Shown here: in pieces, positions 1 through 6,156 of the stretch
How positions within the stretch are numbered: the first letter of the stretch is position 1
How the letters are laid out: each line of letters opens with the position of its first letter
Assembly (NCBI GenBank): GCA_030746455.1
Contig: JASLMQ010000294.1
Location: forward strand, 1 to 6,156
DNA length: 6,156 nucleotides
From: Candidatus Latescibacterota bacterium
Lineage (GTDB): Bacteria > Latescibacterota > UBA2968 > GCA-2709665
Reading direction: 5' to 3'
Notes under the pieces: model-generated
Databases searched by the model: none
The model's input: the letters and a program-made list of their open reading frames with translations, nothing else
What the model was told of the DNA's origin: nothing
Position numbers and translations under genes: made by a program

Positions 1-1797
1 GTTCTGTCCTGGCACGTGGGCCACCCGATCGTCGAGAAGAAGGAGATGCAGAGGGACGGGAAGAGCTACCTGTCATACCGACTCAAGCTCGAGGACGGGT
101 TCTACTCGCACTACCGTGGCCACCCCTATTTCGTGATTGCCTCCCGACGCGATGAACCGTCTCCGGATATCGGCGCAGTGCACTATCGCTACAGCTACAC
201 GGTGGGGGACCGGCGCTACGAGGGAGTGGGGGATGAACGCAGGCTCGTGCTCGCAGACCGGATCGAGGGTGCGCGCCCCAAACAGACGATCACCGGGTTC
301 TGGCCGCCGTATCAGTCCCGGCACTTGCACGAGATGGGGGCCACGCTGAATCGGATGTTCGGCTTCTACCGCGACCTGGGCTTCAACTGGGTCGTCGGAG
401 GGCAGGGCGGACGAGAGGTCTACGAGGCCGGCAAGGCGTCGGGCTTCACGGTGATGAGCTCGGGCCCACCCTTGCTGAATGGGTTGATGCTCCGCGGGAT
501 CGAGACGCAAGAGGCGGACCACTTCGAGTATCACGAATCCGCAAAGAAGCATCGCGCAGGCTACATCGGCAAGGGCGTGTGCCCGACCGTCCTGGCTTCA
601 GGCAAGTACACCGACGCGCTCGGGGAGGCCATCAGGCGCAAACTCTCGGCAACCGATCACTTCTACTCCAACTGGGAGCCCTACATGTTCCTGAAGCAGG
701 GGTGCGTGTGCGACAGGTGCAAACGCGCGTTCAGGGACCACAGCGGGATGTCTTCGGAGGAGGTCGATCGGATCTGGCCCGACGTCGTGACCGACGACGC
801 GTCGGAGGCGCACAATAGCTTTTCTTCCTATCAGTATGGCGAGGTGATCGCACTGATGCAGCGCGCGATGACCGAGGTGGGGAAGGAGATGGGCCTTTCC
901 TATAAGCCGCTATTCGCGGTCGCCTATGAGCCCGCGTACGTGGACCCCGAGCACAGGTGGTCCCGGGTCCACAGTCACTCGGAGTTTTACGACGATGTGG
1001 ACCTGGCCATTATGTGGCGCTACCACAACACGACCTCGACGACGAAGATACGCGTTCCGCAGCGACACTTCGCTGGCAACAACCTGCCGATCGTGGATTC
1101 GTTCGACCACGCGGCGGCCATCGTCCGGGAAGTCGGACGCGATGCCAGCGGCGAGCGGCTCCCGAACCTGCTGTTCATGCCGACCGAGTACTACGCCAGA
1201 AACCTGGTGATGCCGCGGGACTACTACTTCATTTCGCTGCTCGAGTTCTTCTACGGATTCAAGGGGTACTGCACGTGGTGTACGGCCTTCAAGCAGGACG
1301 CCCGATACCTGGCACTTCACGCGCGAGCCAACACCCTCATCAGCGAGTGCGAGGACGTTATTCGAACCGGCACGCCTCTGTCAGGCCTCGAGACGCGCAT
1401 CGTCTCTCCGGTCCCGGACGTGGGCCGGAAGCTCCTGTTTGCGAAGGGCTACGCGCACGGTGGCGAGCATCTGATCGCTCTGGGCAACGACTATCTGAGG
1501 AAGGTCTACGTCCAGCTCAGGGTTCCGGGCATCCCGGCGGGCGAATACGGGCTCGTGGATCGGGTCTCCTGCCGCGTCTACACGAAGGACGGGGGACCTG
1601 GCTGGTCGGAGTCGGACCTGGCCGGAGGTGTTTGGATCGAGGTCGCGGGCAAGGAGTGGGCCGTGCTCGAGGTGCGTGTCGATGCCCGGGAGGCGGTGAG
1701 CGGGAACGACCGGGTGACCGACATGCAGGTCAGGGCTCGCGCGGAACGAGATTCTGCGTCGCTGCAGGACTACGCTGAGGCGATAGCTCGATACTGA
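1..1797 (+). CDS. Putative TIM-barrel glycoside hydrolase-like protein, 5' truncated
   Basis: The frame is open from base 1 (VLSWH before the first possible GTG start at 16) and ends at TGA 1795-1797, so the gene probably begins upstream; GTG 16 has no visible ribosome binding site. Numbering from GTG 16 gives 593 residues. I do not recognise a named family. What can be seen: an N-terminal beta-rich part (about 1-90), a central part with features of a glycosidase (alpha/beta) barrel (about 90-440), and a C-terminal beta domain (about 455-560). In the barrel, NWEP (Glu221) is followed by a CVCDRC cluster (Cys230, 232, 235), an arrangement like the Glu plus cysteine-cluster segments of GH42-like proteins. 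Further acidic candidates are Glu305 (AYEP) and Glu391 (PTEYY), and a late GFKGYCTW segment resembles a last barrel strand. Catalytic roles are inference. No signal peptide can be judged because the N-terminus is missing. It lies 54 nt before the sulfatase in the same direction, which supports a shared role in glycan breakdown. Coding is very likely; function is uncertain. Confidence 0.72.
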   Translation, partial: VLSWHVGHPIVEKKEMQRDGKSYLSYRLKLEDGFYSHYRGHPYFVIASRRDEPSPDIGAVHYRYSYTVGDRRYEGVGDERRLVLADRIEGARPKQTITGFWPPYQSRHLHEMGATLNRMFGFYRDLGFNWVVGGQGGREVYEAGKASGFTVMSSGPPLLNGLMLRGIETQEADHFEYHESAKKHRAGYIGKGVCPTVLASGKYTDALGEAIRRKLSATDHFYSNWEPYMFLKQGCVCDRCKRAFRDHSGMSSEEVDRIWPDVVTDDASEAHNSFSSYQYGEVIALMQRAMTEVGKEMGLSYKPLFAVAYEPAYVDPEHRWSRVHSHSEFYDDVDLAIMWRYHNTTSTTKIRVPQRHFAGNNLPIVDSFDHAAAIVREVGRDASGERLPNLLFMPTEYYARNLVMPRDYYFISLLEFFYGFKGYCTWCTAFKQDARYLALHARANTLISECEDVIRTGTPLSGLETRIVSPVPDVGRKLLFAKGYAHGGEHLIALGNDYLRKVYVQLRVPGIPAGEYGLVDRVSCRVYTKDGGPGWSESDLAGGVWIEVAGKEWAVLEVRVDAREAVSGNDRVTDMQVRARAERDSASLQDYAEAIARY

Positions 1798-1835
1798 TCC
1801 TGCGAGCCCTGGATTGGCCGAGACATCACTCGAAG

Positions 1836-1842
1836 GGAAGGA
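1836..1842 (+). promoter_or_regulatory. Ribosome binding site of the sulfatase gene
   Basis: A purine-rich GGAAGGA stretch ends 9 nt before the ATG at 1852. It supports that start, which also places the sulfatase DD metal motif at the usual distance from the N-terminus. No terminator-like hairpin is evident in the 54-nt gap, so co-transcription with the preceding gene is plausible. Confidence 0.6.
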
Positions 1843-1851
1843 ACACGCCGA

Positions 1852-3228
1852 ATGGCACGAGACGACGGACAGCGGCCGAACATCATCCTGATCAACTGCG
1901 ACGACCTGGGCTATGGCGACCTCGGATGCTACGGCTCGACGGTGAACAGCACCCCGGCGCTCGACCGCATGGCGAGGGAGGGGATGCGATTCACGGACTT
2001 CTACATGGCGTCGCCCGTGTGCTCGCCGTCACGGGGAGCGATGATGACCGGCTGCTATCCCCCGCGGATCGGTTTCGGGGCCTTCGAGGGGCGCCTGGTG
2101 CTCTTTCCCGGGCACGCCGTGGGCCTCAATCCGGAGGAGATCACGGTTGCCCGCCTGCTGAGCGATTCGGGATATGCCACCAAGCTGGTGGGGAAGTGGC
2201 ACTGCGGAGACCAGCCAGAGTTCCTGCCCACCCGACACGGTTTCGACAGCTACTATGGCATTCCATACAGCAACGACATGGGCAGACAGCGGGAAGACGA
2301 CACCTGGCCGCCGCTGCCGCTGGTTCGGGACGAGGCCGTGATCCAGGAGCAGCCCGACCAGGCCGCCCTCACCGAGCGCTACGTGGAGGAGTCCGTACGG
2401 TTCATCCGGGAGAATCGGGAGCGGCCGTTCTTTCTCTACCTGGCGCACATGTATATCCATCTGCCGATCTACCCGCCCGCCCACTTCATGCGGGAGTCGC
2501 AGAACGGTCGCTACGGAGCCGCGGTGTCCTGCGTGGATTGGGCGACAGACGTGCTCTTCCACGAGCTCAGTGAGCTGGGCCTGGACGAGAACACGCTGGT
2601 GATATTCACAAGTGACAACGGGTCACGGTGCCGGGACGAGGGCGGCAGCAACGATCCCCTGCGTGGCACCAAGGGGACGACGTGGGAGGGCGGCCAACGG
2701 GTGCCTTGCCTCATGCGCTGGCCGGCTGGCATCCAGGCGGGGACGGAGTGCCGGGCTCTCACAACGGCGATGGACCTCTGCCCGACGCTGGCGGAGCTGG
2801 GAGGGACGTCCATGCCCAGTGATCGTGTGATCGACGGGAAGAGCATCGTGCCGCTGATGGCGTCCGATGGGTCCGAGCCGTCGCCTCACGAGGCCTTCTT
2901 CTACTACCGGGCGAACAACCTGGAGGCCGTTCGCAACGCGAGGTGGAAGCTGCATGTCCGCAAGGGCGACGAGGTGATGTGCGAGCTCTACGACCTCCTG
3001 GCCGATCCGGGGGAGACAAACGACTTGAGCCACGGGAACCCGGGCGTGGTGGAGGAGCTGGCCGCCCTTCTGGATGACTGCAGGCAGGACCTGGGGGACG
3101 AAGCGACCGGCGTGGAGGGCCGGAACGTAAGGGAGATCGGGAGGATTGAAAACCCGGACACGCTGACCCATTACGATCCGGAACATCCCTACATCATTGC
3201 GATGTATGATCTGAAGGAGCGAGGCTAA
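1852..3228 (+). CDS. Type I sulfatase (formylglycine-dependent, arylsulfatase-like)
   Basis: This 458-residue protein belongs to the alkaline phosphatase-like sulfatase family and should hydrolyse a sulfate ester, probably on a sugar. The whole active site can be read: Asp17-Asp18 (calcium ligands, in NCDDLGYGD), Cys57 and Arg61 in CSPSR (Cys57 is the residue converted to formylglycine), Lys115 and His117 in GKWH, His203 in AHMYIHLP, Asp255-Asn256 in TSDNG, and Lys274 in RGTKGTTWEGG. These match the order and roles of the residues in human arylsulfatase A. The C-terminal part (about 340-395) has the usual RNARWKLH and ELYDLLADPGETNDL segments. Length is normal for bacterial members. There is no signal peptide or lipobox: the start runs straight from MARDDGQRPN into the first strand, so the enzyme looks cytoplasmic, acting on imported oligosaccharides. 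Maturation needs a formylglycine-generating enzyme or anaerobic sulfatase-maturating enzyme encoded elsewhere. The neighbouring PL8 lyase suggests a sulfated glycosaminoglycan substrate; regiospecificity cannot be read from the sequence. Confidence 0.96.
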   Translation: MARDDGQRPNIILINCDDLGYGDLGCYGSTVNSTPALDRMAREGMRFTDFYMASPVCSPSRGAMMTGCYPPRIGFGAFEGRLVLFPGHAVGLNPEEITVARLLSDSGYATKLVGKWHCGDQPEFLPTRHGFDSYYGIPYSNDMGRQREDDTWPPLPLVRDEAVIQEQPDQAALTERYVEESVRFIRENRERPFFLYLAHMYIHLPIYPPAHFMRESQNGRYGAAVSCVDWATDVLFHELSELGLDENTLVIFTSDNGSRCRDEGGSNDPLRGTKGTTWEGGQRVPCLMRWPAGIQAGTECRALTTAMDLCPTLAELGGTSMPSDRVIDGKSIVPLMASDGSEPSPHEAFFYYRANNLEAVRNARWKLHVRKGDEVMCELYDLLADPGETNDLSHGNPGVVEELAALLDDCRQDLGDEATGVEGRNVREIGRIENPDTLTHYDPEHPYIIAMYDLKERG

Positions 3229-3270
3229 GACGCGAGGCCATCTGCGCTATGCCTTCGCGCGGTCACGAGG

Positions 3271-3298
3271 ATTCAGGAATCAGGAGTCGGGATCCAGG
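3271..3298. repeat. Degenerate heptanucleotide tandem array A
   Basis: Four consecutive 7-bp units, ATTCAGG, AATCAGG, AGTCGGG and ATCCAGG, fit a consensus A-N-T/C-C-A/G-G-G. The array lies just after the sulfatase stop in the 201-nt spacer. It is directly preceded by GTCACGAG (3262-3269), which recurs inside array B (3392-3399). Short degenerate heptamer arrays of this kind recall the STRR repeats described in cyanobacterial intergenic DNA; their function is unknown. Confidence 0.6.
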
Positions 3299-3374
3299 GG
3301 GCATTGACCCGGCCGCTCTGGTGTGCCAGCACGTCTTCGCGGTTGTTGGTGCGGTTGGGCCCTGGTCGTTGTAC

Positions 3375-3409
3375 CGAGCCACGAGTACCGAGTCACGAGC
3401 CACGAGGAG
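3375..3409. repeat. Degenerate heptanucleotide tandem array B
   Basis: Five 7-bp units in a row: CGAGCCA, CGAGTAC, CGAGTCA, CGAGCCA and the imperfect CGAGGAG. At a 14-bp scale, 3372-3385 and 3386-3399 are direct repeats differing at a single base. The unit differs from array A although both have period 7 and lie in the same spacer. The array ends 8 nt before the AGGAG ribosome binding site of the deacetylase gene, so it lies in or next to that gene's 5' leader. Confidence 0.7.
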
Positions 3410-3417
3410 ACCGACAC

Positions 3418-3422
3418 AGGAG
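3418..3422 (+). promoter_or_regulatory. Ribosome binding site of the PIG-L deacetylase gene
   Basis: AGGAG lies 7 nt before ATG 3430. It decides the start: the frame is open back to TTG 3304, but that extension would translate the heptamer array into low-complexity, Arg-rich protein and would bury the N-terminal first strand that normally opens this family. Confidence 0.8.
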
Positions 3423-3429
3423 CACTGCG

Positions 3430-4194
3430 ATGAAGAAGTCGATTGCGATGATCATGGCGCATGCAGACGACATCGAGTACAGCGCGGGGGCGACCCTGGC
3501 CAAGTACATCGCTGAGAGATACCGCGCGCTCTACGGCGTGCTGTCGCGCTGCAACTCGGGGTGGACTGTGACCGAGGAGAAGGGGGGACACTACATCTCG
3601 TCTCTCGAGATCATCCCCCAGCGCAGGGCCGAGGCCGGTGCCGCCGCGACGCTCTTCGGCGCCGAGCTCCACTATGGAGATCTGTTGGAGAACTGCTACA
3701 CCACCCGCGAAGGCGTCCAGATCGTTCCGTCCTTCACCGGACCGGCCGGGGTGCGGGAGTCGGCGATCGACAGGGATGCGATCGCAGCGGACGATCTGCC
3801 CGATGGCACCCTTTTCGCCACCGCGACCGGCGCGGGCGAGCCGTGGGGCGGGCATCCAGTAGTCCGCGAGGTGGCGGACCTATTGGTTGCGTGGGAGCCC
3901 GAGCTGGTGATCGGCCAACCCATCGATAATTTCAACCCCGATCACTACGCCGCCGCGCAGATCGTGGCCATCGCCTGGCAGGTGGCGGCAGAAGAGGCGG
4001 ACCTCGGGCCCTATCTGATCCCGGTGGGGCCTCCCGGTGGCGGGCGGCTCCGGTTCCCGCCGCTCGAGCCCGATCGCTTCGTGGACGTGACGGGCTATGA
4101 AGACACTTGCCTTCGCGCGCTGGCCTGCCACCGGTCTCAGGGCGGACACCTACCCGAGACTCAGGAGAGGCGGCGAAAATCCTGGACGGGGTAG
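3430..4194 (+). CDS. PIG-L/LmbE family zinc-dependent deacetylase
   Basis: This 254-residue protein has the fold signature of the PIG-L (LmbE) family, whose members remove acetyl groups from N-acetylglucosamine-type sugars (PIG-L, MshB, BshB). The N-terminus MKKSIAMIMAHADD carries the AHxDD motif: by analogy with MshB, His11 and Asp14 bind zinc and Asp13 is the general base. The third zinc ligand is His172 in NPDHYAAAQ. GHPVVREVADLL (about 141-152) and ALACHRSQ (230-237) are further family-like segments. Residues about 86-140, between the central strand and the HPVVRE helix, form a long segment that may contain a substrate-binding insertion. No signal peptide, so cytoplasmic. The C-terminus is odd: the stop at 4192-4194 is followed in the same frame by 23 codons with a TEAF motif resembling the family's terminal AEAF (listed separately). 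It lies between the sulfatase and the chondroitin lyase-like gene, so an N-acetylhexosamine from a glycosaminoglycan is a reasonable guess at substrate; another amide or amino sugar is equally possible. Confidence 0.9.
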   Translation: MKKSIAMIMAHADDIEYSAGATLAKYIAERYRALYGVLSRCNSGWTVTEEKGGHYISSLEIIPQRRAEAGAAATLFGAELHYGDLLENCYTTREGVQIVPSFTGPAGVRESAIDRDAIAADDLPDGTLFATATGAGEPWGGHPVVREVADLLVAWEPELVIGQPIDNFNPDHYAAAQIVAIAWQVAAEEADLGPYLIPVGPPGGGRLRFPPLEPDRFVDVTGYEDTCLRALACHRSQGGHLPETQERRRKSWTG

Positions 4195-4266
4195 CGCGAG
4201 CAAAGCGGGTTCACGGCTACGGAGGCATTCGCGGAGATCCACAGGCGGGAGAAGGTTCCCGCATAG
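4195..4266 (+). other. In-frame continuation of the PIG-L gene beyond its amber stop
   Basis: After TAG 4192-4194 the same frame stays open for 23 codons, ending at TAG 4264-4266, 17 nt before the next gene. The translation contains QSGFTATEAFAEI, which resembles the G-x(3)-Y-A-E-A-F stretch often found at the C-terminus of PIG-L proteins: G and EAF fall at the expected spacing, though the Tyr is not matched. This suggests that the gene once ended, or really ends, at 4266 and that 4192-4194 is a premature stop, a base-call error, or a readthrough site. The zinc ligands all lie upstream, so the shorter protein could still work. Chance similarity cannot be excluded. Confidence 0.45.
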
Positions 4267-4272
4267 CGAAAT

Positions 4273-4277
4273 GGAGG
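4273..4277 (+). promoter_or_regulatory. Ribosome binding site of the PL8 lyase gene
   Basis: GGAGG lies 6 nt before ATG 4284. It favours that start over the in-frame ATG at 4293, for which the spacing would be 15 nt. The site lies 89 nt after the annotated deacetylase stop, but only 17 nt separate the possible distal stop (4266) from the lyase ATG, which fits an operon arrangement. Confidence 0.75.
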
Positions 4278-4283
4278 CGCAGC

Positions 4284-6156
4284 ATGGGTGAGATGACAAT
4301 CGCGTTGTTCGCACTGGCCCTGGTCCTGGCCACCCGCGCACGGGCGTGGGGTCAGGCGATGCGGTACTGCGAGACCTTCGAGGAGGGGGTCCCGGACGAT
4401 TTCTCGGCGACTCGCACGGAGAGCCTGAGCACCAGCCCCTGGCACTACAAGCAGGGAAGCCGGTCGCTCCGATGGGACTGGCGCAGAGGAGAGGAGATGG
4501 TCATCCGGCACGGAATCGGCGATGTCTCGCGCGTGGGGGGATTCGGTGCCGTGGCCGGTTTCTCTGTGTGGCTCTACATGGAAAATCCGATTCCGGATGC
4601 CCTGGTCTTCGAGTTTCGCGAAGGCGAGAGGGTGACCGGTTCATTCCGATTCCCGACGGACTTCACCGGATGGAAGCAGGCGCGTCCTCACTTCAGCGAC
4701 TTCCCCCAAGGCAAACCGACGTCCGCGGTGGACAATATCCGGATCGCGGCCCCCGAGGCGACGTCTGAAGGAACCGCGTTCCTCGATTTCATCAAGTTCA
4801 ACACGCTCACCCACCGTGGGAGCGCCGTGGTGCCCGAAAGGGAGGCCGAGTGGGTCGCCCCCGTGCCCGACGAGCGACGCTTCCCGAAACCCGAGCAGGT
4901 GACCGAGTCGGAGGCTGCGGGCCTGCGGAAGCTGCTGGGCCCCGAGCAGGGCGAGGGGATCGAGGATGCGCAGGCCGAGGAGCTTTGCGGCCTTGTCGAT
5001 TCGCTGGGCATCGTGCGAGACGAACACGGGGTGCGCGGCCCCGGTATCGATGCCTACTACCAGTTCCACCCATCGGCGGATGAGCAGACGGCGCTGGGCC
5101 CAGGGTACTGGCCGGACGAACACGGGCCCGACTGGATGGGCATGCAGACCCCCGGGGCGATGGCTTCGCTGGTCCGCAGAGTCGCCAGCGCCTATCGAGC
5201 CAGCAACGCCGCTGGACAGCGTCAGAGGCTGGCAGAGCGTTTCTTCCTCATCGCGGATCATCTCCACGACCAGGCCCTGCAGGCCCGCTCCGGGTTCAGG
5301 TGGAACTGGTGGGTCGGAGGTTCCTGGGCGGATGCGCTCTTCCTGATGCGCGATCTGCTCGCCGAGACGGGACGACTGCAGCCCCATCTCGATTTCCAGC
5401 TGTATACCTACGGCGCGAGCGCGCTGTTCGACGACGCCGATCCGCCTTCGCAGATGGACTTCTACCATCTGACCGTGCCCAGCCTGTATCGCCAGTGCCT
5501 TATGCAGGTCGATGCTGCCGAGCAGGTTCGCTGGCTCAACGCGTTCAAGGCGATGCTCGAGCGGTCCATGACGCAGCCCACGAGCGCCCTGAAGATCGAC
5601 GGCTCGGCATACCATCACAACGGCCATTACCACTCGTATGCGAAGAACGCCTTCGGGACCTTGCCACCCCTTCTTCTCTCCCTGAACGACACGCCCTGGC
5701 GGCTGAGCGCCGACGCGCGCGAACGCCTGCGGCGTGCCGAACTGGCCCAGCGCATCTACTGCAACCGGATCCACGTGCCGCTCTCGCTGTGCGGGCGCAG
5801 CCCGTTCCGGAAGGGCTACGGGTATATGAATTCGCACGCACTGGCAGGCCTGGAAACGCTGGCGCGATGCGGGTCTCCCGATGGCACGCAAGCGGTTGAT
5901 CGAGAGGTCGCGGCGGCATATCTTCGGCTGTCCCCCGAAGCGGCTGCCGAGGAGCCCTATCGCGATTTCGGGATCGATCCGGAACCGGAGCCGAGCGGGA
6001 CCTTCGTGATGCCGTATGCGGCCCTGCTGTGTCATCGCCGCGAGGACTGGCTCGCGAGCGTGAAGGGCCAGAGCAAGTACTGCTGGGGAACCGAGCGGCA
6101 GGACCACCACAACCGCTTCGGGCTCTTCCAGGGCATGGGGCAGTTGGAGATCCTTG
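4284..6156 (+). CDS. Polysaccharide lyase family 8, chondroitin ABC lyase-like, 3' truncated
   Basis: The frame runs from ATG 4284 to the window end: 624 complete codons, no stop. It resembles Proteus vulgaris chondroitinase ABC I (about 1,000 residues), so roughly the last third, the C-terminal beta domains, is missing. The family cleaves uronic-acid glycosaminoglycans by beta-elimination, leaving unsaturated ends. Order: a signal peptide with hydrophobic core IALFALALVLA (6-16) and likely cleavage near ARA (19-21); an N-terminal beta-sandwich lyase domain (about 27-180); then the alpha/alpha toroid from about 205 (NWW at 341-343, helices to about 530) leading into the central beta part. From memory of the Proteus enzyme, its catalytic residues His501, Tyr508, Arg560 and Glu653 correspond here to His445 and Tyr452 (HHNGHYHSY), Arg505 (LCGRSPF) and Glu604 (WGTERQDHHNRFG). 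All four are present, so the enzyme looks active. The predicted export places chain cleavage outside the cytoplasm. Chondroitin or dermatan sulfate is the likeliest substrate; hyaluronan or another uronate polymer is possible. Confidence 0.93.
   Translation, partial: MGEMTIALFALALVLATRARAWGQAMRYCETFEEGVPDDFSATRTESLSTSPWHYKQGSRSLRWDWRRGEEMVIRHGIGDVSRVGGFGAVAGFSVWLYMENPIPDALVFEFREGERVTGSFRFPTDFTGWKQARPHFSDFPQGKPTSAVDNIRIAAPEATSEGTAFLDFIKFNTLTHRGSAVVPEREAEWVAPVPDERRFPKPEQVTESEAAGLRKLLGPEQGEGIEDAQAEELCGLVDSLGIVRDEHGVRGPGIDAYYQFHPSADEQTALGPGYWPDEHGPDWMGMQTPGAMASLVRRVASAYRASNAAGQRQRLAERFFLIADHLHDQALQARSGFRWNWWVGGSWADALFLMRDLLAETGRLQPHLDFQLYTYGASALFDDADPPSQMDFYHLTVPSLYRQCLMQVDAAEQVRWLNAFKAMLERSMTQPTSALKIDGSAYHHNGHYHSYAKNAFGTLPPLLLSLNDTPWRLSADARERLRRAELAQRIYCNRIHVPLSLCGRSPFRKGYGYMNSHALAGLETLARCGSPDGTQAVDREVAAAYLRLSPEAAAEEPYRDFGIDPEPEPSGTFVMPYAALLCHRREDWLASVKGQSKYCWGTERQDHHNRFGLFQGMGQLEIL

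Noticed and set aside
16..18. GTG at 16 as the true start of the first gene
   Set aside because: The frame is open to base 1 and no Shine-Dalgarno sequence precedes it, so truncation by the window edge is more likely.
2029..2562. A 177-codon minus-strand frame within the sulfatase gene
   Set aside because: The plus strand here encodes conserved sulfatase active-site motifs; the antisense product has no recognisable features.
3304..3332. TTGACC as a possible -35 box upstream of the PIG-L gene
   Set aside because: At 17-nt spacing the -10 position reads CAGCAC, which has no resemblance to TATAAT, so no promoter is called.
3304..3429. Upstream extension of the PIG-L gene to TTG 3304
   Set aside because: ATG 3430 has an AGGAG at good spacing and begins at the family's usual first strand; the extension translates the heptamer array and looks non-coding.
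4097..4291. A 64-codon open frame overlapping the end of the PIG-L gene
   Set aside because: It is in another frame from both neighbours, has an Arg/Gly-rich low-complexity product, and no ribosome binding site was seen; it is best explained as a GC-rich shadow frame.
4641..6110. A 489-codon open frame on the minus strand across the lyase gene
   Set aside because: It lies antisense to the well-supported PL8 coding frame, its protein is Arg/Gly/Leu-rich without a recognisable motif, and long antisense frames are expected at this GC content.

Overview
The window is about 6.2 kb of GC-rich bacterial DNA. It carries four genes on the + strand, all tightly packed or loosely spaced in one direction. 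Three can be placed in families with confidence: a type I (formylglycine) sulfatase, a PIG-L/LmbE-type deacetylase, and the N-terminal two thirds of a family 8 polysaccharide lyase of the chondroitin ABC lyase type. The fourth, at the left edge, is an uncharacterised protein that looks like a TIM-barrel glycoside hydrolase and is cut by the window start. The set suggests an uncultivated polysaccharide degrader, for example from Planctomycetota, Verrucomicrobiota or a related candidate phylum. That taxonomic guess rests only on gene content and GC and is weak.

Layout: 1-1797, putative glycoside hydrolase-like protein (5' end missing). Then a 54-nt gap with a ribosome binding site. 1852-3228, sulfatase with a complete type I active site and no signal peptide. 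3229-3429, a 201-nt spacer with two different degenerate heptanucleotide tandem arrays, the only substantial non-coding stretch. 3430-4194, PIG-L deacetylase, whose reading frame continues after its amber stop for 23 codons that carry a family-like C-terminal motif. 4284 to the window end, secreted PL8 lyase whose four catalytic residues are all recognisable. Its 3' end is outside the window.

Together the genes read as a small catabolic locus for a sulfated, N-acetylated uronic-acid polysaccharide such as chondroitin or dermatan sulfate. The exported lyase would cut the chain by beta-elimination, the sulfatase would remove sulfate esters, the PIG-L protein could remove an N-acetyl group from the amino sugar, and the GH-like protein could hydrolyse a released oligosaccharide. 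The deacetylase step and the role of the first gene are inference. No SusC/SusD pair, transporter, regulator, GH88-type unsaturated glucuronyl hydrolase, RNA gene, CRISPR array or mobile element is visible in the window.
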